Assembly: GCA_002689405.1 (NCBI GenBank)
Contig: NZFZ01000025.1
Span: forward strand, 1 to 6,367
Direction of reading: 5' to 3'
DNA: 6,367 nt
Origin: Gammaproteobacteria bacterium
GTDB lineage: Bacteria > Pseudomonadota > Gammaproteobacteria > Magnimaribacterales > AG-339-G14
Each line of letters starts with the position of its first letter. Position 1 is the stretch's first letter. A program made the position numbers and the translations under genes. Shown here piece after piece: positions 1 through 5,135 of this stretch. The notes beneath the pieces were generated by a model. It did not search any database. It was not told where the DNA came from and saw only the letters and a program-made list of their open reading frames with translations.

Positions 1-107
1 TTTGCTGATTCTTCCATTTCATCAGCCAATGCTGTTAATTCTTTTTGAGCAAAATCTCTTGCTACTTTTTGCAACTCTAATTGTTCTGCAGTTAATTTAA
101 AATCCAT
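1..107 (-). CDS. Acyl-CoA dehydrogenase, N-terminal fragment (runs off window)
   Basis: Only the first 35 codons are inside the window, read leftward from the ATG at 107-105. The visible protein begins MDFKLTAEQLELQKVARDFA and continues with an acidic, helical stretch ending EEMEESA-like. This is the typical start of the acyl-CoA dehydrogenase N-terminal helical domain (flavoprotein oxidising acyl-CoA to 2-enoyl-CoA, passing electrons to ETF). Substrate chain length or branching cannot be told from this fragment. The start fits the family, which often begins M-D-F-x-L-T. An in-frame GTG lies 21 nt upstream but has no family support. No Shine-Dalgarno is visible; a TATAAT lies 12 nt upstream on the same strand. 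It diverges from a thioesterase gene across 41 nt, so both may serve acyl-CoA metabolism. Family call is fairly safe; specificity is unknown. Confidence 0.8.
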   Translation of the reverse strand, partial: MDFKLTAEQLELQKVARDFAQKELTALADEMEESA

Positions 108-119
108 AATGAAAGGACA

Positions 120-125
120 ATTATA
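120..125 (-). promoter_or_regulatory. Candidate -10 box (TATAAT) for the acyl-CoA dehydrogenase
   Basis: Read on the minus strand, a perfect TATAAT ends 12 nt before the ATG at 107. With a normal start site about 7 nt downstream, the mRNA leader would be only about 5 nt. No convincing -35 box is found at 16-18 nt spacing. AT-rich DNA makes chance matches possible. Confidence 0.4.
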
Positions 126-135
126 CACATTGAGT

Positions 136-141
136 TAAAAT
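136..141 (+). promoter_or_regulatory. Candidate -10 box (TAAAAT) for the thioesterase
   Basis: TAAAAT ends 7 nt before the ATG at 149, so transcription would begin at or within a base or two of the start codon (leaderless mRNA). A partial -35 match, AGGACA at 114-119 (4 of 6 to TTGACA), sits 16 nt upstream. No Shine-Dalgarno precedes the ATG: the sequence between is only CATCATC. Confidence 0.35.
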
Positions 142-148
142 CATCATC

Positions 149-565
149 ATGACGTCAAAAAAATTTTCTACCCCTAAAGGTTATGAAACTCTTAATCAAA
201 CCGAAGATCATATTGCGAATATAGGTCAAGGTTTTTACAAAAGAAATGAAGCAGGAGATTTGATAATGGCTTTTTGGGTTAGACCCGAAAACGGAAATTC
301 TGGTGGAGTTGCTCATGGGGGAATGTTGATGAGTATTGCAGATTACTGTTTGTGCTCTGTTGCGATGGAATCAAAAGAAAATTATGCAGCAACCATAAGT
401 TTTAGATCGGAATTTGTAGCTCCTGCAAAGGTTGGCTCTTTGGTAGAAATATTTACAACGATTACAAAAGAGACAAGAAGTCTTGCTTTTGGACAAGGCC
501 ACATCGAATGCGAAGGGGAAATTGTCTTTAGTTTTTCAGGAATAGTAAAAAAGATTAAGAAATAA
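149..565 (+). CDS. PaaI-type hotdog-fold acyl-CoA thioesterase
   Basis: This 138-residue protein has the size and motifs of the PaaI/YbgC-like hotdog thioesterases, which hydrolyse acyl-CoA to free acid and CoA in the cytoplasm as small oligomers. The core motif N-x-x-G-x-x-H-G-G is present as N50, G53, H56-G57-G58, followed by the helix with A64-D65; D65 aligns with the catalytic Asp of PaaI in my reading. The C-terminal half has the expected alternating beta strands (about residues 80-135) and a basic tail. The ATG at 149 is the first sensible start and gives a normal family length, but has no Shine-Dalgarno. The gene is divergent from an acyl-CoA dehydrogenase, so a role in clearing acyl-CoA intermediates is a reasonable inference. 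Its end overlaps the end of pfp by 11 nt. Natural substrate cannot be deduced. Confidence 0.85.
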   Translation: MTSKKFSTPKGYETLNQTEDHIANIGQGFYKRNEAGDLIMAFWVRPENGNSGGVAHGGMLMSIADYCLCSVAMESKENYAATISFRSEFVAPAKVGSLVEIFTTITKETRSLAFGQGHIECEGEIVFSFSGIVKKIKK

Positions 566-600
566 AGTAATTTAATTTCTTTTTTACTTTTATCTTTTTT
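547..600. terminator. Weak, possibly bidirectional terminator-like inverted repeat
   Basis: Two nested inverted repeats span the overlapping gene ends. The outer arms are AAAAAAGAT (547-555) and ATCTTTTTT (592-600); the inner arms are AAAGTAA (564-570) and TTACTTT (584-590) around a 13-nt loop. Read in either direction the inner stem is followed shortly by a T-rich run, as in an intrinsic terminator. The stem is almost entirely A/T, so it would be weak; it also lies within the last codons of pfp. Confidence 0.25.
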
Positions 601-1811
601 AGTTCAGCAACATCAGGAAGGCCATTTACATATTTTGTTGGCGCTTCTCCTTTTATGAGAGGGCTTAGATATGTTTTCCCTGCTTGAGTAATTTCAAAAC
701 CATTTTTAGAAATAAATTTTCTAGGCATGGTTTTTTCAATATTAGCCACATTTTTTAAAGGGGCAGTTTCTATTTTCCATTTGTAAGGCGAATGACTGAT
801 TCTTTTGATAATTGGCATTACAGCTGTCTTCCCAGCAATAGCAAGTCTTACCGCATGTTCTCCTACAGCATAAGCCTGATCAAGATCGGTTTTTGATGCT
901 ATGTGCCTTGCTGAACGCTGTAAATAATCTGCAACTGCCCAATGATTTTTTAATCCAATCTTTGAAATCATGCCAGCTAAAATAGGCGCCACTCCTCCAA
1001 GCTGTTTGTGACCAAAAGCGTCCGTTAATCCTGAGTCTGCTAAAAACTTCCCGTTTTTTGTTTGGGTACCTTCTGAAGCGACAATGACACAATAGCCTTT
1101 CTCTTTAACGGTTTGTTTGACCTGGGTAATAAATTTAGTCTTATCAAAAGGCACTTCAGGAAGCAAAATAATGTGTGGCGGATCGCCTACTTTAGTTGCA
1201 GCTAAACAGGATGCTGCAGCAATCCATCCTGCATGTCTTCCCATGACTTCCAAAATGAAAACTTTCGTTGATGTTTCAGCCATGCTTTTTACATCAAGTC
1301 CAGCTTCTAAAGTTGAAGTAGCAATGTATTTTGCAACTGAACCAAAGCCTGGTGAGCAGTCTGTATAAGGTAAATCATTATCAACTGTTTTTGGTATCCC
1401 AACACACTTCAATGGAAAATTTAGCTTTTTTGCCATTTCAGATACTTTAAAAGTAGTATCTTGGCTGTCTCCTCCACCGTTATAGAAAAAATATCCAATA
1501 TCGTGCGCAGCAAAAACTTCAAACAATCTCTCATATTCTTTCTTTTGCTTTATTGGATCCTGTAATTTAAATCTGCAAGAACCAAATGCTCCACCAGGAG
1601 TTTGTTTCAGTTTTGCAATATTCGTTTTAGATTCTTTTGAAGTATCTATAAGTTCTTCATTTAAAGCACCAAGGATGCCATTCTCCCCAGCAAGTACCTT
1701 GTGAATTTTTTTGGATTTATTTACGGTCTCAATGACACCACATGCAGATGCATTTATTACAGCTGTTACTCCGCCTGATTGAGCATAAAAGGCGTTTTTA
1801 ACTTTTTTCAT
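555..1811 (-). CDS. pfp: Pyrophosphate-dependent 6-phosphofructokinase
   Basis: This 418-residue protein belongs to the phosphofructokinase A superfamily, which phosphorylates fructose 6-phosphate to fructose 1,6-bisphosphate. The N-terminal strand and glycine loop (YAQSGG, 9-14) binds the phosphoryl donor. The donor motif is GGGDS (112-116) and the catalytic motif is PKTVDND (140-146), with D144 as the expected base. The Asp at 115 and Lys at 141, in place of the Gly residues found in ATP enzymes, are the recognised determinants of PPi use, so the reaction is probably reversible. Substrate motifs MGRHAGW (190-196), ASEGT (245-249) and YLQRS (296-300) are all present. The ATG at 1811 gives the normal family start. 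It is transcribed alone, diverging from mpl across 52 nt and overlapping the thioesterase end by 11 nt. Confidence 0.92.
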   Translation of the reverse strand: MKKVKNAFYAQSGGVTAVINASACGVIETVNKSKKIHKVLAGENGILGALNEELIDTSKESKTNIAKLKQTPGGAFGSCRFKLQDPIKQKKEYERLFEVFAAHDIGYFFYNGGGDSQDTTFKVSEMAKKLNFPLKCVGIPKTVDNDLPYTDCSPGFGSVAKYIATSTLEAGLDVKSMAETSTKVFILEVMGRHAGWIAAASCLAATKVGDPPHIILLPEVPFDKTKFITQVKQTVKEKGYCVIVASEGTQTKNGKFLADSGLTDAFGHKQLGGVAPILAGMISKIGLKNHWAVADYLQRSARHIASKTDLDQAYAVGEHAVRLAIAGKTAVMPIIKRISHSPYKWKIETAPLKNVANIEKTMPRKFISKNGFEITQAGKTYLSPLIKGEAPTKYVNGLPDVAELKKIKVKKKLNYFIS

Positions 1812-1817
1812 TGAGGC

Positions 1818-1823
1818 AATATA
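1818..1823 (-). promoter_or_regulatory. Candidate -10 box (TATATT) for pfp
   Basis: On the minus strand TATATT ends 6 nt (GCCTCA) before the pfp ATG at 1811, predicting a leaderless or near-leaderless transcript. A partial -35, TTCCCA (1846-1841 on the minus strand, 4 of 6), lies 17 nt upstream. No Shine-Dalgarno is seen before the start codon. Confidence 0.35.
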
Positions 1824-1851
1824 ACTGAAAAAAGGTTTTGTGGGAAAAGGA

Positions 1852-1857
1852 TATAAT
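1852..1857 (+). promoter_or_regulatory. Candidate -10 box (TATAAT) for mpl
   Basis: A perfect TATAAT ends 6 nt (CATCAG) before the ATG at 1864, so the transcript would begin close to the first codon. The only ribosome-binding alternative is AAGGA at 1847-1851, 12 nt from the ATG, which is longer than usual spacing and overlaps the upstream side of the -10 box. No clear -35 box is present at standard spacing. Confidence 0.42.
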
Positions 1858-1863
1858 CATCAG

Positions 1864-3207
1864 ATGAAAATATATGTCTTAGGTATTTGTGGAACTTTTA
1901 TGGGCGGACTTGCACAGTTGGCAGCAGAAAAAGGCATTAAAGTTTCTGGCTGTGATGAGAATGTATATCCTCCTATGGATCAAGTCTTGCTCTCCAATGG
2001 TATATCGATTGACGAAGGATTTAACCCAAAAAATTTACCCAAAGACGTTGATTTGGTTGTTGTAGGTAATGTCATAGCGCGTGGTAATCCCATGATCGAA
2101 GAAATACTCAATAAAGGTATAGACTTCATTTCGGGTCCAGAGTTTTTATCAAAGTACCTATTAGCAAAAAGACACGTTGTAGCTATAAGCGGAACTCATG
2201 GGAAAACTTCAGTCTCTGCAATGGTGACAAAGGTACTTTTAGATAATGGAATAGATTGCGGTTACTTAATTGCAGGACAAGCAAAAGATTTAGATGCAAC
2301 TGCGTCATTAGGAACTCATGAATTTTTCATCATAGAGGCCGATGAGTATGACACTGCTTTTTTTGATAAAAGATCAAAATTTATTCACTATCATCCTAAA
2401 ACTCTTCTAATCAACAATCTTGAATTTGATCATGCTGATATATTTGACAGCCTAAGCGATATTAAAAAGCAATTTCATCATTTATTGAGATTGATGTCCT
2501 CTAAATCAACATTAATTTTTCCAGAACATAACATCAATATTAAAAATGTCATGAAAATGGGTTTTTACAGTCAAAGCCTTCCTTTCAATACTAAATTTTC
2601 CAGAGGCTGGCATGCTAAGAAAGTAACAGAAGATTCTTCTAAATTTAATATTTATAAAGACAAAAAGAAAAAAGCGTCAATAAGTTGGTCGTCTATTGGT
2701 GAGCATAGTCTGCAAAATGGATTAGCCAGTTATCTAGTCTGTAAATCCTTAGGCTTGAAATCAAAAGATATTGCAGAGTCACTTTCTAAGTTTAAAGGAG
2801 TAACGAGAAGAATGGATTTGGTTGGGGACAAAAGCAGTGTGAAAGTTTATGACGATTTCGCACACCATCCGACTGCTATTAAATATACCTTGGAGGGTTT
2901 GCGAAAAAAAGTTGGAAGTGAGAAGATAGTTTGCCTTTTGGAAATGCGGTCCAATACGATGCTTTCAGGATATCACGACAAAAAAATTCCAAAGGCCGTT
3001 GCTTCGGCCGATCAAGTCTTTATTTTTTCAAAAGACAAGAAACAAATTTCTGCACTGGAAAGTGAAAGTAAAAACATTGAAGCATGTTCGACTACGCAAG
3101 AATTTTTGAGAAAACTTTCTAGCTTAGACTTAGACAATACCCACTTGATTTGTCTGTCTAACGGCTCTTTCGATGCTATCCATCAAGCCATTTTAGAAAG
3201 AATTTAG
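1864..3207 (+). CDS. mpl: UDP-N-acetylmuramate:L-Ala-gamma-D-Glu-meso-DAP ligase (murein tripeptide recycling)
   Basis: Mpl attaches recycled murein tripeptide to UDP-MurNAc using ATP, short-circuiting peptidoglycan precursor synthesis in the cytoplasm. With the start at 1864 the protein has 447 residues, close to the E. coli enzyme, and begins MKIYVLGICGTFMGG, matching the family start; the Mur N-terminal Rossmann domain follows. The ATP P-loop is SGTHGKTS (109-116). The Mpl-type EADEYDTAFFDKRSKF runs 158-173 and NNLEFDHADIF 185-195. The C-terminal Mur ligase domain has GVTRRMD (312-318), YDDFAHHP (329-336) and EMRSNTM (360-366). The reading frame extends back to a GTG at 1840, but those eight residues are not family-like and span the likely promoter. 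It diverges from pfp and its end overlaps the carotenoid oxygenase end by 4 nt. Confidence 0.95.
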   Translation: MKIYVLGICGTFMGGLAQLAAEKGIKVSGCDENVYPPMDQVLLSNGISIDEGFNPKNLPKDVDLVVVGNVIARGNPMIEEILNKGIDFISGPEFLSKYLLAKRHVVAISGTHGKTSVSAMVTKVLLDNGIDCGYLIAGQAKDLDATASLGTHEFFIIEADEYDTAFFDKRSKFIHYHPKTLLINNLEFDHADIFDSLSDIKKQFHHLLRLMSSKSTLIFPEHNINIKNVMKMGFYSQSLPFNTKFSRGWHAKKVTEDSSKFNIYKDKKKKASISWSSIGEHSLQNGLASYLVCKSLGLKSKDIAESLSKFKGVTRRMDLVGDKSSVKVYDDFAHHPTAIKYTLEGLRKKVGSEKIVCLLEMRSNTMLSGYHDKKIPKAVASADQVFIFSKDKKQISALESESKNIEACSTTQEFLRKLSSLDLDNTHLICLSNGSFDAIHQAILERI

Positions 3208-3215
3208 TCTAAATT
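3201..3215. repeat. 15-nt interrupted palindrome at the mpl / carotenoid oxygenase junction
   Basis: AATTTAG (3201-3207), one central T, then CTAAATT (3209-3215) form a perfect 7-bp inverted repeat covering both overlapping stop codons. As RNA only about 5 A/U pairs could form around a 5-nt loop, and no T-run follows, so it is not a standard intrinsic terminator. The symmetry may simply reflect TAG and TAA stops facing each other. Confidence 0.35.
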
Positions 3216-4508
3216 AATCCAACTACCATGAAATCCAAAAGGCACTCTTTGAGGCAAGGTAACTCTGGCAAGGGGTATGTCTGAAAAATTCTGAGCATCC
3301 AAAACAACAAAATCACTTAAATCGGTTGTTTTGTCGTAAACAAAACCAACTACAAAACCATCATCTTCTGATTTAGCATCTTTCTTAGGGATAAAAACCG
3401 GCTCAGCTGCTTGGCAACTTTCACCAAAATCATGAGCGATGGTTTCACTTTTTTCAAAATCATGTTTGAAATAGTTGTTGAGTCTTCCATCGTTAAGCAA
3501 GTAGCCAAAACGATGTTGTTTGCCATCGTAATCAGGATGGACCCTGGAAAATTCCATAGGTCTATCATCCAACATTTCTTCCGAACATGTTTTAGCTTTT
3601 GGATCTAAAATCCACCTTGTAAGAAAAGGTTTTTGCCCCATGGGAAGAGGATTATCAAAATCAAACAGTCTTTCGTATCGACAAAAGTCTAGGACAACTT
3701 GACCATTTTCATTTTCATACGAATTAACTATGTGAAATAAAAAGCCCGGATTTACCTCTATCCAGATAATTTCATCGGTTTTTTTGCTTTGTAATCCTAC
3801 TCTGGAAGTATGTTTGTCATTCCAGACCACTGGATAATCTCCTCCAATGGGATTACTGTCATCGTCTCTTCTACCAAGATTAAACGTTACGGGCAGATCA
3901 AAAATCAGAACATAGTTTTTGGTAATAGCACAATCATGAACCATTGGTCTGCTTGGCGTTTCTATGATTTGATCTTTGATGAGTTTTCCGTGGCTATCTA
4001 TAGTCACATAGTGAACTTGGCCTAGTCCATTTACGTATTCCCCAAAATCATAACTTACAGCATGCATTTCCCCAGTATCCGAATCAATCTTTGGATGGGC
4101 AGTAAATCGCTTATTATCAGCTGTTGGAAAAGGTTCTTCTTCAAGAAAATTCATCTCAGAGTCCATAATTACTGGAGATACTCCTCCTTCGACTAAAGCA
4201 TAAATCTTTTCACCGTGTTTAAGCACATGAGTATTAGGACCAAAACCAAAAGGCGAGGTTACAAATTTATTCTTATACCAAAGCGCCTTTCCATCTTCTA
4301 CTCTTATGCCATGAATCATACCGTCACCAAAAAAAGGATGATAATTTTCATGATTTATTGGTTCTTTTGGATTAGGTCCATTTCTTAGAAACAGACCTGA
4401 TAGTTCTCTAGGTAATTCACCCGTAATTTTTAATTCAGTTGTAGACGTTTCTTCTACCGGATACCAGTTTCCAGATAAAAATTTATTTTTACTTTCTCTT
4501 TTAGTCAT
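3204..4508 (-). CDS. Carotenoid cleavage oxygenase (RPE65 / lignostilbene dioxygenase family)
   Basis: This 434-residue protein is a non-haem iron oxygenase of the family that splits double bonds of carotenoids, apocarotenoids or stilbenes. All four iron-binding histidines can be placed: H138 (TAHPK), H191 (MVHDC), H259 (LFHIV) and H427 (GFHGSW). The three second-shell glutamates fit E107, E319 and E369, with spacing to the histidines like that of the Synechocystis enzyme. N-terminal signatures LFLRNGPNP (39-47) and FFGDGMIHG (59-67) are also intact, so it should be active. It is somewhat short for the family (often near 480-500). No signal peptide or membrane helix is seen. Its start overlaps the end of dedA by 8 nt, and a strong GGGAGG site precedes it, showing a two-gene operon. 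Retinal or another apocarotenoid as product is only a guess; stilbene-type substrates are not excluded. Confidence 0.92.
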   Translation of the reverse strand: MTKRESKNKFLSGNWYPVEETSTTELKITGELPRELSGLFLRNGPNPKEPINHENYHPFFGDGMIHGIRVEDGKALWYKNKFVTSPFGFGPNTHVLKHGEKIYALVEGGVSPVIMDSEMNFLEEEPFPTADNKRFTAHPKIDSDTGEMHAVSYDFGEYVNGLGQVHYVTIDSHGKLIKDQIIETPSRPMVHDCAITKNYVLIFDLPVTFNLGRRDDDSNPIGGDYPVVWNDKHTSRVGLQSKKTDEIIWIEVNPGFLFHIVNSYENENGQVVLDFCRYERLFDFDNPLPMGQKPFLTRWILDPKAKTCSEEMLDDRPMEFSRVHPDYDGKQHRFGYLLNDGRLNNYFKHDFEKSETIAHDFGESCQAAEPVFIPKKDAKSEDDGFVVGFVYDKTTDLSDFVVLDAQNFSDIPLARVTLPQRVPFGFHGSWINLD

Positions 4509-5100
4509 TTTTTTTATCCTCCCTTAAGTTCATTGGATCCTTATATACAGTATAAATTGTTATGACAAGAATGAATCCAATTAAGAAGTAATTAAAATAT
4601 TCTATAAATGCCACGCCCAAAAAGTAGCCACTTAAGACATACAAAGAAGTCCATACTGGAGCAGACAAAATAGTTACTGGAAAAAAAATTCTTTTATTCA
4701 TTCCTAAAGAACCTGCTGTAAAAGGTACTACACATCTAAGAGGGCCAAAAAACCTTCCCAGAGCAACACTTAAAATTCCATATTTCTCCATAAACTTTTG
4801 AGCCTGCTTTATATAGCCATGATAGTTAATAGGTACCCAATCATATAGCTTGTTTCCGACCAATAATCCCAAGCCATAGCTGACAGAATCTCCTGCAACC
4901 ATTCCCATAGTTGCGTAAAAAGTTATCTCAAAAGGACTTATTCCAACTGTTGCAGCAAGCGCTCCAACACCAGGAACAATTAACGTAGCAGGCGTAAACA
5001 AACCTGCAATGAATAGGGATTCAATAAAAATCAACGCGAATATAGTCCAATTTACCCAATCAGGATTGGTTTCTAAAAAAGAAAGGATTGAATCGAACAT
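4501..5100 (-). CDS. DedA-family integral membrane protein (VTT/SNARE-associated domain)
   Basis: This 199-residue inner-membrane protein belongs to the DedA superfamily, linked in other bacteria to lipid-carrier or phospholipid translocation, proton-dependent envelope homeostasis and drug tolerance. Hydrophobic segments lie near residues 18-35, 39-54, 59-82, 137-166 and 168-186. The signature GRFFGPLR (115-122) followed by P126 and G130 is intact. Acidic residues E27 and D71 and arginines R116 and R122 correspond, by position in the motifs, to the charged residues essential in E. coli YqjA/YghB. The tail is short and charged. It is the first gene of an operon with the carotenoid oxygenase, overlapping it by 8 nt; whether it handles a hydrophobic substrate or product for that enzyme is speculation. 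No Shine-Dalgarno precedes the ATG at 5100. The family is certain; the transported molecule is not. Confidence 0.92.
   Translation of the reverse strand: MFDSILSFLETNPDWVNWTIFALIFIESLFIAGLFTPATLIVPGVGALAATVGISPFEITFYATMGMVAGDSVSYGLGLLVGNKLYDWVPINYHGYIKQAQKFMEKYGILSVALGRFFGPLRCVVPFTAGSLGMNKRIFFPVTILSAPVWTSLYVLSGYFLGVAFIEYFNYFLIGFILVITIYTVYKDPMNLREDKKND
4518..4523 (-). promoter_or_regulatory. Strong ribosome binding site (GGGAGG) for the carotenoid oxygenase
   Basis: On the minus strand GGGAGG lies within the final codons of dedA, 9 nt upstream of the oxygenase ATG at 4508. It fixes that start and shows that this organism uses Shine-Dalgarno pairing for an internal operon gene, in contrast to the other starts in the window. 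Confidence 0.75.
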
Positions 5101-5106
5101 ATGCAG

Positions 5107-5112
5107 ATAATT
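5107..5112 (-). promoter_or_regulatory. Possible -10 box (AATTAT) for dedA
   Basis: On the minus strand AATTAT (4 of 6 to TATAAT) ends 6 nt before the dedA ATG at 5100. A better hexamer, AATAAT at 5120-5115 in the adjacent palindrome, ends 14 nt before the ATG. Either would give a leader of under 10 nt. No -35 box is evident. Confidence 0.2.
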
Positions 5113-5114
5113 AA

Positions 5115-5128
5115 ATTATTGCAATAAT
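5115..5128. promoter_or_regulatory. 14-bp perfect palindrome in the dedA-proA divergent promoter region
   Basis: ATTATTGCAATAAT is identical on both strands and occupies the middle of the 35-nt gap. Each strand thus carries AATAAT (5 of 6 to the -10 consensus): at 5123-5128 it ends 7 nt before proA, and on the minus strand it ends 14 nt before dedA. It may be a symmetric divergent -10 element or a small operator; in such AT-rich DNA chance is also possible. Confidence 0.4.
5123..5128 (+). promoter_or_regulatory. Candidate -10 box (AATAAT) for proA
   Basis: AATAAT ends 7 nt (ACAGTAC) before the proA ATG at 5136, predicting a leaderless transcript. TAATAC at 5125-5130 is an overlapping, poorer alternative. 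There is no Shine-Dalgarno and no convincing -35 box, which would have to lie at the dedA start. Confidence 0.33.
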
Positions 5129-5135
5129 ACAGTAC

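Noticed and set aside
130..151. CATCATCATGA as a short tandem repeat or regulatory repeat before the thioesterase
   Set aside because: Only about three CAT units, running into the ATG; too short to call a repeat, and better read as the spacer between a -10 box and the start codon.
880..1368. Short open frames at 880-1092 (minus) and 1117-1368 (plus)
   Set aside because: Both lie wholly inside pfp, which has all its family motifs in its own frame. Their translations show no domain or independent start signal.
1840..1863. GTG at 1840 as the start of mpl, adding MGKGYNHQ
   Set aside because: The family begins at MKI/MRI with the glycine-rich GICGTFMGG strand right after it. The extra codons cover the TATAAT and have only a short AAAGG site 4 nt away.
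3350..4025. Short open frames at 3350-3568 (minus), 3411-3608 (plus) and 3810-4025 (plus)
   Set aside because: They are out-of-frame shadows of the carotenoid oxygenase gene, whose metal-ligand histidines and glutamates span the same region.
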